Positions 37,680 through 49,995 of a stretch of 64,000 bases of DNA are shown in pieces. Under the pieces are notes generated by a model, which saw nothing but the letters and a program-made list of their open reading frames with translations, made no database searches and had not been told where the DNA came from. The stretch is from assembly GCF_026210795.1 (NCBI RefSeq), contig NC_089449.1:2294001-2358000 (forward strand). Direction: 5' to 3'. Position 1 is the first letter of the stretch; every line of letters starts with the position of its first letter. The position numbers and the translations under genes were made by a program. Source of the DNA: Rhizophagus irregularis (Eukaryota > Glomeromycota > Glomeromycetes > Glomerales > Glomeraceae).

Positions 37680-38280
37680 AAACAATAACGACAAAATAAG
37701 TTACGAAATAACAATAAAAAGAAATGTGAGACAAAAAAAATAGAGAATGAAAAAAATAAGAGAAACAAAGTGTGAAAAAGAATAGTGAAGGATGAAAAGG
37801 AAATGAGAATAAGATGAAAAATGATAGAAAACGAAAAGTAAATGAAGATGACAAGGAGTAATAGGAAGTGATAGAAATGAAAACGAAAAAGAATTGTTGT
37901 GACGTGATTTAAGATCATATAAAAAATCATTTGCTATGTGTGAAATCGAACATAAATCGTACAATGTAAAATGATAGTAACGGTAAATAATGGTGAGATA
38001 AAGAGGAATAATGGGAGATGAAAAGGAATAATTGATAGTGGATGGAAGTCGAAAGAAGATAATGGAAAACAAAAAGAATAGGAAATGATTGAGTAATGAA
38101 AATAATAAAAGATGAAAGGGAGTAAAGGAGTAATGGGAATTGATAGAAAACAAAAAGGAAAAATAGGACGTGATGGGAGACGAAAAGGAATGAAAATGAA
38201 CGAAAAGTAATGATGGGAAGAGAAAGGAGATAGTGAGAAGTGAAAAGATGTAATAGGAAAAGATGGGAGATGAAAAGTTT
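37680..38280. repeat. 600-bp purine-rich (G/A) tract with degenerate GATGAAAAGGAATAATGG-type repeats
   Basis: The plus strand is almost pyrimidine-poor over about 600 bp, with recurring words such as GGGAGATGAAAAGGAAT at loose 20-40-bp spacing. The long minus-strand ORFs here (Phe/Ser/Leu-rich) are by-products of this composition and are not called as genes. Strand asymmetry of this kind can favour triplex or R-loop formation, which is inference only. Confidence 0.8.
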
Positions 38281-38772
38281 AGCAATTCCTAAAAAATTTT
38301 CTTATTTTCGTTTGTATATGACAAAGTGTAAATAAAATTTTAAATTTGAATTCATTTCACGAATTACATTTCTTTTAATACTTCCGTATTTTTCCTTGCT
38401 GTAAGGGTTATTACAAAGTTTGCAAATTGCAATATTTAAGAAAATTTATCATAAAAAAAAAAGTATAAATAGTTTATAACGTTATTTTTTAAAATCTTTT
38501 TATTTTTATTATAAAAGCTATTTATTTATGTAGATTTGTTTTTCGTTATAATGAAAGAGAATTCTATTTTTAATTATTCTGCCTCTTCTGCGTAATGTTA
38601 ATTTCTAATTTTTAATTTTTTTTTTTATTAATAATACTTGACTACTTGACTACTGTATTTATAAATTGGTTTGTTTTACGTATAAATCAAAAGTATAAAA
38701 GTATTCCGAATGATATTGATAAAATGATAATCGATAATTTCACGCTATATGAGTAATATGACATCAACCAAA

Positions 38773-39923
38773 TAGAGATTAGGATATCCGATAAAAATGG
38801 ATATTTTTTTTTTAGTTGACGGGTATCCGGATGAGTATCACGTGACCCGGATACACCCGTTTACCAATTATTTTTTTTTAACGAAGTCAAAATATTACTT
38901 TATTAGGAAATAAGAAAAATTACAAAAAAGGAAAAGATCTACATTATATAACATTTAGTAAAGAACACGATCGAACTATACTATAACGTTATTAGGGACT
39001 TAATAGGACCGGGAAAACTACTAATAAAGGTCACCGGTTTTCTTGGTTCGAACCCATATTTAATTTTCAAAAAGGTCACCGTAAAAATAATTAATAAAAG
39101 TCACGTGTTGGTTCGCAAGAATAAGAAAATTTGAGTGAAGATCTTTCCTTTTTCTGTTTTTGGAGCGGAAACATGTGAATAAATAGCCAATTGACCAATC
39201 ATAAGATGGTTCGCATTCATATGATTTTCTGATTTTTTTCCGGTGACCTTTATATATAGTTTTCCCGGTCCTGACTTAATACCATCCTGCACAGTGCACA
39301 CCCAAATAGGTTCACTAAACTATCCACTATTCGTATGGACTTCGGTAATGTTATATGAAAACCCGCCACAACACCTTTAACTACTACTACAACGTGACAA
39401 TAATAAAAATAAAACTACGAAACACTAACGTAATCAATAATATTATAGTAAACTATTGTATTACCCCAAAATAAATATGATTTTGAAGACTTTGTAGATT
39501 AAAGTATTTCTTATTTTTTGATGTACGTGTTTTGTCAATAAACTGCTCTTTACCAAAATGTTGTTATTTAACATTGTTTACCAATTAAATTTTTTGGATT
39601 ATATTAGTTTGTGACTTAATTCTTACTTATACTCAAACTCGTGTTTAAGTCCGTGACTGATTTCTTTTTAACTCTTACTAAACAATTAATACTAATTAAA
39701 TTAATTGGCTTTAAAATTTATACAATTGATACATGATATTGACGGATTATTTTCAGATATCCGCTAAGAAACCCATTACTGTAAAAAAAATCTTTTAGCA
39801 ATCCGCGAAATTAACGGATGCTATCCGGATGCTATCCGGTTTATTTAAAACAGATATCCGGATATGAAAATTCTTAACGGTGACGGATTTTTTTATCCGG
39901 ATACTTACCGGATACAATCACTA
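38773..39923. mobile_element. Possible hAT-like nonautonomous element rich in CCGGATAC motifs, with nested MITE
   Basis: The ends are similar when reversed: TAGAGATTAGGATATCCGAT on the left against TAGTGATTGTATCCGGTAAG on the right. Subterminal words GGATACCCG, TATCCGGATG and CCGGATAC are repeated many times. No matching 8-bp target duplication was found, so the boundaries are tentative. Related motifs at 58494-58620 suggest a dispersed family. Confidence 0.5.
39005..39272. mobile_element. 268-bp MITE with ~32-bp terminal inverted repeats and 8-bp target duplication
   Basis: The left end AGGACCGGGAAAACTACTAA and the following AAGGTCACCGG are mirrored by CCGGTGACCTT...AGTTTTCCCGGTCCT on the right. 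GACTTAAT flanks both sides (38997-39004 and 39273-39280). If the terminal A/T is not part of the element the duplication could be read as 9 bp, which would fit MULEs. An internal copy of the GGTCACCG/GGTTCG words is also present. It lies inside the larger CCGGATAC-rich element. Confidence 0.88.
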
Positions 39924-39929
39924 CATATG

Positions 39930-40600
39930 GACGATAATTTTTATTAAATTGTTTTAATAATCAATATTTTTCGAAAAAATAAAAATTAATCTCAATCAAT
40001 TACTTGTAGTTTTTTTTTTTACTTTAAGTCTTTAACATTAATTTTGATTCGAATTAAAAAAATTTAAATACTGTATATTCTAAATAGAAAATTTTTATAT
40101 ATAATTTTTAAAATATCTATCACAGAACAAATAAATAATAAGAAGATATACATCGCTGATGTACTGTATTTTTTAATTAATTAAAAGCTCGCATAAAAAT
40201 CATGATTTACTTTCAATTCTTAAGAATGGAAAATGTCTAATGATATCAAATCCGGTGGACTGAATAATAAATATAAATATTACAATGTTTCTGCCAAAAA
40301 GAAACTTTTTATCGAAATGAAATTACGATTAGACAAATCACAAACACAATTCATAATATAGTAGCATTTAACAATAGTTATAAAAAAAAGACGTATTACC
40401 CTTTCCATACCGTTATTTTTTAACGGGCAGAACGAAATTCACATCATTTAATCCTAATAACCTGCAGGCGTCTTATACCATTTCTCTATGGACTAATATT
40501 AATTGATGAATAAAGTTAAAATAATGTTGAGAATGTTGAATTGCTTGTTAATAATTGAGTTTAAAGAATATGAACGTAACATTACTTGCCATATTTCCCA
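39930..40600. other. Intergenic, no gene seen
   Basis: AT-rich spacer between the CCGGATAC-rich element and the dispersed gene-tail repeat. Nothing readable. Confidence 0.45.
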
Positions 40601-40790
40601 ACCTTGATCTTTGAAAGGATTCCAGAAGAATCAAGTCCTGTAGTTAGCGATATAGACAGAAACAAGTTAACTGTAGAAATTTATAAGCCTGAGAGAGCAA
40701 AGAAATAATATGGTACTGAAATTGCATTAAATGGCCTAGGATCCGTGTACTTCCTCCTTCTTTGATAACAGCTGCCTCTATCATTTTCTA
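40600..40790 (+). pseudogene. Dispersed gene-tail relic, copy 1
   Basis: A short frame ending VEIYKPERAKK-stop is followed by a conserved non-coding stretch (GCATTAAATGGCCTAGGATC onwards). The same tail plus downstream sequence recurs at 54930-55070 (EIYKKSEKAKK-stop). Shared coding end and 3' flank suggest two fragments of a duplicated gene family or of a transposon's terminal ORF. The family is not recognised. Confidence 0.5.
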
Positions 40791-41744
40791 ATTAGCTATA
40801 TACCGAGCTACGACTTTCAACACGAGTTATCCTACAGACCTACAGATCAAAATTTTTATTGACCAGCGTTTTCGGATCGCAGAATTAGTAATCATGTAAT
40901 ATGTAGTCATATGAGCGGAAAAATTTTAAAAAGCCTACTATATTTTATAAAGGCGACTTTGTAAGAAGGTTTGACCATTTAGACCATTTCAAAGTAATCC
41001 ATGCTAGAATTGATGCTAGAATTGAATTATATAGTGTAATGTTGTTTTAACTAATCAAATTATTAAAATTTGTAATTTACATGAATTATCTGTTGCCAAA
41101 AGTTTACATATAAGAAATAAAATTATTTTTAATTCTCGTTTAATATTGAGAAATAATTCTCGAAAATTAAAAACATTTCACTTATAATTAAGAACATATA
41201 ATAAATAATTTAATGTGTTTAATTCCACAAGTTGGAAATTTCAAGTCAAAGAATGATGATATTTTAATAAAGATAAAGTGAGAATCAGGTACAATTTTGA
41301 CGTGATTCTATTAAGAAAAGAGTTGAACTCAATGTTAAAACTTTGGTGACCAAATTAATTGTAGAATACTAATGATTTCATAACTTAGGTTTACAGCGAT
41401 GCTATACAAGAAAACCCATACTTAATTAACGTTAATAATATTTTTTAAAAGGATTAAAATTTTAATATGTCACACGAAGTCATATACGGCATAAATGAAA
41501 TAGATAGAGTGTAAAGTACTGTGATAGAAAATAAATTCAGTGATGTAAATTGAATTCGCGCAGTAGGCGCAGCGTACATTACTTTTATTTCCTGCGTATT
41601 TCGTTAGGCGGCATTTTTCTTAGTAGCGCCTATCATTATTTAATCTAATATATATATATATATATATTGTATATGAAATTAATAGGTTGTGATATGCGCT
41701 TTGCGCGTATAAGAATTTTATGAATTTATCACTGGATAAAATGT

Positions 41745-42330
41745 CTAACGTCTTTTTTCGCGTTTATAAATTTTGTCTCGGAAGGATATAAAATAGTAAT
41801 AGTTTCCTAAATATATGTAAATCATGAAAAATATTTTCTTGTAAACTAAATTTGTGAAAGGTGAAGTAAGGGATGTCAAAAATAGTGTTTCAGGACCCCG
41901 AGTTATACTGTATATACATAGGTCAGGGAAGATCGGCACACATTTACTATTAGATCTACCCATTTCTTCAGGGCCGGCACTATGTAATGCTGGTCGGCAT
42001 TATCCACAAATGGAAGCGATCTAGGCTCATTTTAATCAAAATAACCAGGACCTGACCTTTCTATGTATAGCTCGGGGTCCTAGTGTTTCAGTTACGCCAA
42101 TTGATTTACAACAATATTTTCAAAGTTTCAATAGTTTACTGCGCGGTGTTTTCGGTAAATGTATGTAAATCATGAAAAATATTTTCTTGCAAACTTTGAA
42201 ATAGAAATTTGTGAAAGGTGAAGTAAGGGATATCAAGAATAGTGTTTCAGTTACGTCAATTGATTTACAACAATATTTTCAAAGTTTCGATTTTCGAATA
42301 ATTCACTGCGCGATGTTTTCGGACCGATAT
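41745..42330. repeat. Tandem duplication of a ~165-bp unit, first copy split by a MITE
   Basis: Unit 2 (about 42156-42320) runs from GTAAATCATGAAAAATATTT through GTGAAAGGTGAAGTAAGGGA, TAGTGTTTCAGTTACG and TTGATTTACAACAATATTTT to CACTGCGCGATGTTTTCGG. Unit 1 has the same order (about 41815-41892 and 42081-42150) but is interrupted between them by the element at 41893-42080. Unit 2 is therefore the empty site. Function of the unit is unknown. Confidence 0.88.
41893..42080. mobile_element. 188-bp MITE with GGACCCCGAG termini and 10-bp target duplication
   Basis: The terminal inverted repeats GGACCCCGAGTTATAC and GTATAGCTCGGGGTCC extend imperfectly to about 35 bp (CATAGGTCAGG / CCTGACCTTTCTATG). 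TAGTGTTTCA flanks both sides (41883-41892 and 42081-42090), and the neighbouring duplicate shows the unoccupied sequence. A 9-11-bp duplication fits Mutator-like elements. No coding capacity. Confidence 0.9.
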
Positions 42331-42714
42331 TATAAGAGAAAAGTATAAAAAAAAAAAACAATTTATTAACAATAATATTATGTGCATGTTTTTTTTTATT
42401 TAATACATCAGGTAATTAAATGATTTTTTTTAAATGGAAATTTCTACTTTTCTTTTTTTAGACGCAAAAAATTAACACAAATAATGCATCCTCGGCTTAA
42501 CTTTACCTCCACCTTTAGGTTTTAAAATAGATTTAAGTCCTTTTCCATGTAAAACCAAACCGAATAACTGGAGATCGGATTAACCAAACTTAGAAGTACA
42601 GCCGTATCACTGTCAATTCAAACTCACGTGAATTACAAACTAATAAACGACACTTTGAGGTCAAATACGTGACGCATATGATCATTCAGAGTATATAGTA
42701 AATATGCATATTAA

Positions 42715-43917
42715 TTAATCTTTATTAACCTCTAGTATACGATCATGAACTTTTCCAAGACATATTGATATAATTTTTTGTATTAATAGATAAGCGGCAA
42801 TTGTTGCACCAGCGCAGCCTACCATGAATATTATCGAAATTATAAATAAAAAGAGTATAATAAAAAGACCACTACAATCATTACCAGAACCAGAACAATC
42901 ACTTCCAGAACAACCTCCATAACTTAAACAAAAAGAATTATCACAACCACCAATATAACAATAACTATGTCTTGTATGACTAAACCCACTGAAACAAATC
43001 ATAATTAAGAAAAATATTAAACCAAAACATGAAACTAATAAAATACCTATTAAATATTCTATAACACGAATGTTCAAAAATTCAATCTCTCTCCAATTAT
43101 AATTACCAGGTAATTTATGAGGAGGGTCATTATTTGGATCATTTGGATCATTTGGATCATTTGGATCATGAGAAACATTATTATGCATAATCAATTTTAC
43201 TATATAAGACATTAAATATATTATAGATAATAACAATGTCAAGGTAAGAAAATGTAAAGTCAAATTACTTGAAAATATTTTTGCTATACGTGGTCTATAA
43301 AATCTATATTCGTATTTACATACTTCACATCTATATGAGGCTTCCGCACGTACATTAGAATGACGCCATTGATTTAAACAACCAATATGTACATATTGAA
43401 GTGAACCTTTACATTTACAAGGAGAAATTAGTTTTCCCTTTTTATAAGTTTCAAAGTCCAAAACATTCGAAGAACTTGATTCTTCTGATTCTTGACATAT
43501 CTTGCAAAATTTTAATTGCTGAGCCGCATTTAATAATGCACGAGTTGACATATCCTCATTTGTAGTATTTGTCGTTGATATATCGCTAAATCTATTATTA
43601 TTTGGTGAAAGTGACATGATTTGTGGTTGTGGCTGAGTAGTAATTATTGAAGCAGAACTTGTATATTCAGGTGGAGAAGTGAGTGTTATCGTTGTGTGGT
43701 CTCTTGAATGAGACGGGGTTGGAATTTGTAATTTTGAATCTGTAGGATAAGGTGGTGGAGGCGCTTCATCTAATATGAGAACTAGGGAAGAATTGTTTTG
43801 AGGTAGAGGTGTTATTGGAGTACTTGCGGTGGTTACGGTATTTACGTTCGTAGTATTATCTATAATACTACTATCGCTTTGTGAGTCACGAGTTCGCGAT
43901 GAAGATGAAATATCCAT
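42715..43917 (-). CDS. RING-CH (MARCH-like) membrane E3 ubiquitin ligase
   Basis: Single-exon ORF of 400 residues. The Ser/Thr/Pro-rich N-terminus carries two PPxY-type motifs (PPPPYP near 54, SPPEY near 81). The RING-CH domain spans about 137-206: FCKICQE, then CKCKGSLQYVHIGCLNQW with the Cys-x-Cys and His-x2-Cys ligands, and a final CEVCKYEY. At least three membrane helices follow (about 220-243, 290-312, 354-383). A loop between helices 1 and 2 has four DPN repeats encoded by nine-base units. A Cys/Gly/Ser-rich loop (GGCDNSFCLSYGGCSGSDC) lies between helices 2 and 3. MARCH/Doa10-type ligases ubiquitinate membrane proteins in the endomembrane system. The PPxY motifs could recruit a NEDD4/Rsp5-type WW-domain ligase. 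Target unknown. The start is the first ATG, and the ORF is intact. Confidence 0.93.
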   Translation of the reverse strand: MDISSSSRTRDSQSDSSIIDNTTNVNTVTTASTPITPLPQNNSSLVLILDEAPPPPYPTDSKLQIPTPSHSRDHTTITLTSPPEYTSSASIITTQPQPQIMSLSPNNNRFSDISTTNTTNEDMSTRALLNAAQQLKFCKICQESEESSSSNVLDFETYKKGKLISPCKCKGSLQYVHIGCLNQWRHSNVRAEASYRCEVCKYEYRFYRPRIAKIFSSNLTLHFLTLTLLLSIIYLMSYIVKLIMHNNVSHDPNDPNDPNDPNNDPPHKLPGNYNWREIEFLNIRVIEYLIGILLVSCFGLIFFLIMICFSGFSHTRHSYCYIGGCDNSFCLSYGGCSGSDCSGSGNDCSGLFIILFLFIISIIFMVGCAGATIAAYLLIQKIISICLGKVHDRILEVNKD

Positions 43918-46900
43918 TGAATTTTTACTTTCAAGAGAATAAACTTTTAAAGAACAATATGAATTTTTTCAAGAAGACAATATTTTTATTTTGTAAATAC
44001 GATTAAAAAAAAGAGAGAGAAATCAAAATTTTGATATGTACGTATATAAAATACGTGATATGTGATTTTTTATTTTATTTTATTATTTTTTTTTCTTTTT
44101 TTTTAGTAAGAAAAAAAAATCTTGGTATTTATTGATTATTTATATAATTATATGGTTTTAATAAATTCGGCAATTAAAATAATCATCATTGTTTTAATGA
44201 TACTATTGGTGAAACAATTTCGGGTTTGACGCCTTGATGGGTAATTTTTGTGACAAAAATCGGTCGAAATATAAACTTACTGTATATGTATGATATGAGA
44301 AAATTATTAGAGAATTCGCTTCTATTCAAAAAGAAAAAAAAATTTGAGAGAAATAATTAAAGAAAAGAAAAAGAAAAGGGAGATAATTAAGAGTATTAAG
44401 AGTATAATTTTTTAAAAGAGCGATATTCGGAAAATACCCGTGATCGCCCGATATTTCCGACAAATTTTTTTAATACTCAATTTATATAATAATACATATT
44501 TAAAATAGGCAATTAATATCAGTATTCTATATTCTATATTTAACTTACAATCATGATATTATTTTTTTTTTTGAAGAAAATGTAATTTACCGTTAAATTA
44601 AATAAAACCTTTTGTTTCTAATTAATAAAAACATACATTATTATTATTATTATTTGAATAAAAAAAAATATATGTATAAATAATTTTTTTATTTTTTATT
44701 TTTGTAAAATAAAGACAAAAAAAAAAAAAAAAAAAAATTTATTTTTTCCTTTATTTTCCGGTGAACATGATAACTGCATGTATATTTACAAAAAAAAATA
44801 AAAATAAAAATAAAATAAAAAAATATTTTTTTTTTAGAAAAAGCGTTTTATTCTTTTTTTTTCTTTTTTGTAGATCAAGAGTGAAAATGGATTAAATGGA
44901 CAAACTGATGATATTTAAGGGCATAAAAATAATGAAGACTGGAATTTGGGCGAATTACCAGGATTCAAACCATTAACCTTACTATTTTTAGTCATATTAC
45001 AACATAAACAATTCCATTAAATTTGTTTATACCAATATACCAAATATTACAAATTTTGGGCGGTAAAAACTATATTTTGGTATTCTTTATATTTCCATTT
45101 TATATTAAATTGTTGAATAATTGATTTCTTAAAATATTCAAATAATAATAAAAAAAAAAATAGTAAAAATAAATAAAATAAATAAAATAAATAAAATAAA
45201 TTAAAATAAATTAAAAAAGTAAAAAAAAATATAAATATTTTTAAAATAATAATAAAATGAATATATAAATAATATTAAAGAAATTTATAAAATGTCAAAA
45301 AATATATTTCATATTCATATGAAATCGTTTCCATTAATTTTTGTTTTGTTAAATGGAAATTTTCTCTTTTCTGAATTTTCGGAACATTTGATTAATTTAG
45401 TTAGTAAATTGGAAGTTATAAATAAATGATTGTTGTTCTTTTTCTTTCTCGAATTTCCATTAACTGAAACAACAATAAAATTGATCGATTTAATTGTTTC
45501 AAAATATGTAAATCGGGAAGTGATAAAATCATATCATATTAACCTTAAAAAAAAATAAAACAATGAAAAAGCCATGACTATATAATTTTGTACGACATTT
45601 TTTTTTTAAAGCTACTATTAATAACTTTTACTTTTGCAAATGATATTCCTTTGACATTGACAATTGGAACCAATAAAATTTGATTATCATTTGTTAAATG
45701 AGTAAAAAGTAAAAGAGTTTTTAATTAAATTCGATGTAATAAAGAAATATTGATTATATGAAAATTTCTGGTTATTTAATACGATATAGTTATTATAATT
45801 ATTGAAGGTTATTTATAATTTACCATAATTGTTCAGAATATATTAATATATATATTAATATCGAATAATTAATTTCCAAATTTCTTTAATACAATATTAA
45901 TTGATACCTTATTGATCCACTTGTTTTATTACATTGTTATTGTTACATCGACTTCGTTTATCTTCGTTATAACGAAACCTTGTTCCATTTTGACTTTATA
46001 GGAAAGAATATCAACAAGAGCAAGTTTAAAATATTATTTTCCAAATTTGGATTGAAAACTTTTCCTTAATTAATTTATAGTATTATGCTGATCAGGTTAG
46101 TGACGTAAAATTAGGGATTTCTTTGTTTAGGTAAATCTTTACCATAAAATTTATTGTTTTAAAATAATAATAATAATAATATTTTAACAGTGTATTTTTC
46201 TTTTTTTCAACACAATGTCTATTTCAATCCATCTATTTCCAAGTCACCTAATAGTTCCTTCTGTCATCAAAAGATGAAATTTTATAAATCCTATTCCTGC
46301 AATTTGTAAATCGTTTACAAATAGAGTATTTAAATAATTTATTGATTAATGTAATTAATAATCAAGGATTATGAATTAAAAGATCATTTAAACTAGAATT
46401 AAAAATTTTAATATTTTATATAAGTGTATTGCGAACATTCCAACAAATCATGTGATCATGATGACAAATCAGATTGAATCGGTCATTCAAAAATAACATT
46501 AATTAGTTGGTCATAATAATTCAGCGGAATATTTTGCTCTATTACTCTATCATTGAATACGTTAACCAATTATTACGAACATTGTTTGAAATATTGTATT
46601 AAAAGAATTTCTAGCTCATTTTATTTATTTTGTCTTTCTAACACATTAAATTTTTCTATCATTGAATCATGCACATAATAATTATCAATAATCATGATAA
46701 CGTTTTAAAGGATTATATATATATATGATACATGAACATAAAATACTTTATCAAATTACTTTTAATTAGTTAATTCCTTTTGGAATTTAGTGTACTTTTT
46801 TTAAAAAAAATCTGAACAAATTAGTTTAGATATAGAAAGAAAATATTATTAAAAAAGAATTTTATTAATTGTGTAATAAAAATTTCTCGTGTGACATTAT

Positions 46901-48120
46901 TTTTAATTAAGCGTAATTTTAATAGGTAACACAACGATCCAATTAAAATTTTGCAAATCCGAATCATAAGATTTATTTTTGTGACAAAGAATTTTTGTTA
47001 AATTAATCTCATTATAAAATATGGTAATTTTGGCAAAGATCAATAATATTTAAATAATTATTTACAAAACAATTAAAGAATATATATATATATATATTTT
47101 GAATGGATTTTACATAAATGTAATGAATGTTGAATTTTGATTTTATTTTTAACTTTGTTTAAATAAATTTTTAAATAAAATAAAGTAATGGCGTTATCTG
47201 TCCTTTGTATTTAAACATTATTATATAATACTGATTTAATGATTATATTTCTTGGCATTTTTTTGATAAGTTCACTGAACAATTTGGGTTGAACAATTTT
47301 ATGTCCAACCATGAGAAGCTGGTCATCACATTTGATTTGTAATAAATTAAAAATTTTAGAATATAATGATTTATTTAAAAAAATAAAAGTCTTCTTTTAA
47401 AATTTCTTTAAGTTTTGTAATTCCTATTTTTTTTACGTGATTTATTATATGATTCTTTGGACATTTTTACATTATTCACTAATTGTTATTTGATTGACTC
47501 TTTTGTAGTTAAATACTAGAAAGTTCAGAAAAAGATGCTAAGTAGATAATGGTTGGTATCGAAGTATGAAATTATTATATTTATATTTTTTATCATATAT
47601 AGAGTATTTTAACCTTCTTCTCTGACTTAAATACGCTTAGCAGCTTATAAAAGAATATCACAATATTTTCATTCATTGATGATATTATTTTTCATATATT
47701 GCATTTAGAGGATGGTGCTTTTATAAGTTCACTACCATTTTTTTTTTAATACATCTAATGGGTTACGGAACGATTTCCCGACGGATGATTTGCATTTGCC
47801 CGACAGGTTTTTCCAGAGTTATGCAGAGTTATGCACAAACACGTGATAAAATGGCCAGCGTTATCATGAACACGTGATCAAACTGCGAACATTACATGAT
47901 TTTCTCAATATAATGATAATAGCAATGTATTTCGTCTTATTTACTTCTTTTTTTTATTACAAAATTTTATGGAGTAAATAAGTAAATGAGGTAAGGTGGT
48001 GAAGTTTTACTTAAGAATAATAGGAACATTTTTCTTCTCACATTAATGGTTAAATTACACCTTTATTATTAAAGTTTAGAAATTATTATTTCGTTCTCTA
48101 CATACCTTAAGCTTCATTTA
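43918..48120. other. 4.2-kb AT-rich gene-free region
   Basis: No ORF above 60 codons and no readable relic. It contains long A/T homopolymers (a run of about 22 A near 44718), an AAATA microsatellite near 45165-45225, TA repeats near 46715 and 47085, and a short inverted pair CGATATTCGG...CCGATATTTCCG near 44424-44461. The MARCH-like gene's 5' end lies at its left side. Confidence 0.55.
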
Positions 48121-48124
48121 CTTT

Positions 48125-48270
48125 AGTTAAATAATAATGTGAAAAACACGAAAAATAATTATGCAAAAAAAAAATTTAACTAATTATTCGTGTGAAAACC
48201 ACGAAAAAATAATTATGAAAAAAAAATTTACTAATTACTCATGTGAAAAAAAAACACGGAAAAAAAATAA
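48125..48270. repeat. Three tandem ~55-bp units (GTGAAAAACACG type)
   Basis: GTGAAAAACACGAAAAATAA, GTGAAAACCACGAAAAAATA and GTGAAAAAAAAACACGG begin three successive units that continue with ATTATG and TTTACTAATTA. Each start can fold as GTG...CAC. No coding content. Confidence 0.7.
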
Positions 48271-48279
48271 AAAATTATT

Positions 48280-49790
48280 AATTTCAATATTTCAATAATA
48301 AATATTTTTTTTTTTTTATAATTAAACGAGTATAGTGAGATTAAGTTCTCGATCGAAATCTGAACAGATCAAAGAATTTAATTTAGAAAAGTTTATAGAG
48401 TCGAGCTCATACCAAAATTTATTAATCAAAGTCTATCAATGGGAGAAAGGTGAGAATGTTGCTTCTTCTGCATGAAGAGATACATTCGTTGTTAGGACAC
48501 TAGCTCAAAACAAAAAATACGTTCTCATCCTCCACCAATCCTCTCAGACACGTACTACATTGTTGAAAATCTTCATGAAAAACACATTAAGAATCTCGAG
48601 GGCTCAAGTACACATTTTTATAAAAACATGTTTATTAGTATAAGGGTGAGATGCTATTAAAAGTTATAATACATAATTTATGAATTCAACAGTCCAACAC
48701 CACCACTCACCACAAGTTCGCTACAGATGTACAGTAAGTCTTTAAAAAGAAAAGTTTTTTTTGCATCAGATCGAAGAGAATACACATACAAAAAAATCAA
48801 CCAATAAAATTATAGATAATTTTCACGTGACCATATCGACAACATCATTTACCCCAGAATTTCCTCCCCACGTGATTTTTGGCCGGCATTATATGTCTCG
48901 GCCAGCATTAAGAAATCAAGCATGTGACAGATAAGGCGTGACAAATAGGATTTTACACACTGAAAAAAATTAAGTCCCTGGAATACATAGTAAAATGGAA
49001 AACAGGAAGGGTGTGACGCCGGTGACAAATTTTTATGATCACGTGGAGGTGGAAAATTTTTGTGGTGATACTGGGGAAGATGACAACATCCCCTTTCAAA
49101 TCAGCTGATTTCTGACATGCCCCTTAGTACTGGGGTATTATTTTTTAAAAATACCTGAATGTGAATTTGAATAATAGTATCCTAGTACTTTTTGAAGGGG
49201 GTACTATTACAAGGAGGTACTGTATGCAGTGCTATACAGTATATAATAATTAATAAGTCTAATATAAATTTCTTCAGAAAATCATTCATTCTATTATCTT
49301 CTTTCAAATCTAGAACATATACATTCTTAATAATATGTCTAATATTTATGAAATAATCAATAGTTTTGATCTTAAACAAGTAGAAGTGAATAAACTAAAA
49401 ATTTATCTAATTAAAAATTATGAAATGAAAGAAGAATTATTTTTAGCCTTTACAAACTCTTATTAAACAAAAGAAGTTTAACAGAGTCTTTTAAAAAATT
49501 TCCTTGAAACTATACCTGATATGTTAGATAAAATACTTGCTGTTAGCATATTATAATATTTGTAATGCTATGACTAAACTTTTTTTTTGTTCTTTGTCAT
49601 GTTAACTGTGAATTTAGATAAATATCAAGATAAGCCTTTAATTGGTTATAACATTATCTTGTTCAGTAACCAACTTTGTCTTTTCTAATTTCCTACCAAT
49701 TTAGATGAAGCCTTTGTATTATAATAATTAGTTAACTTGAATATGACATACTAATTTTTTTTATCATTTTTGAACCTTTTATTTTAGATA
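48280..49790. other. Gene-poor region with TE-end-like words
   Basis: Nothing coding is recognised. GGCCGGCATTA and GGCCAGCATTA near 48890 and GGGGTATTATTTTTTAAAAATACC near 49135 look like fragments of inverted-repeat elements, but no complete element could be bounded. Confidence 0.4.
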
Positions 49791-49799
49791 ATTGTTTTT

Positions 49800-49995
49800 A
49801 TACAGACAAAGATGCAAAAAGATTTTGAAATGCCCTAAAGGATAAAAATGTTGAATGCAGAGAATTCTTCCAACTGTCTAAGGGCATTCATTTTTTAGAT
49901 GATAAAGATGAAACTACAATTATTTACATTTGTAAATGCTATTATGATTTGGCAAAAATCACATTTGATAAGAAAACAAAAAAAAAATTGTGAAT
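49800..49995 (+). pseudogene. Decayed ORF of unknown family
   Basis: After a stop, one frame reads KDKNVECREFFQLSKGIHFL and TIIYICKCYYDLAKITFD before ending in a lysine run and another stop. It looks coding but damaged and shows no start. I do not recognise the family. The following 50.0-50.85 kb holds nothing readable. Confidence 0.35.

Noticed and set aside
37600-38285. Overlapping minus-strand ORFs rich in Phe, Ser and Leu
   Set aside because: They are produced by the purine-rich repeat on the opposite strand. Composition is monotonous, no domain is visible, and several frames are open at once.
39030-39060. tRNA-like GGTTCGAACCC word
   Set aside because: It is internal to the 268-bp MITE and no cloverleaf arms or anticodon stem can be built around it.
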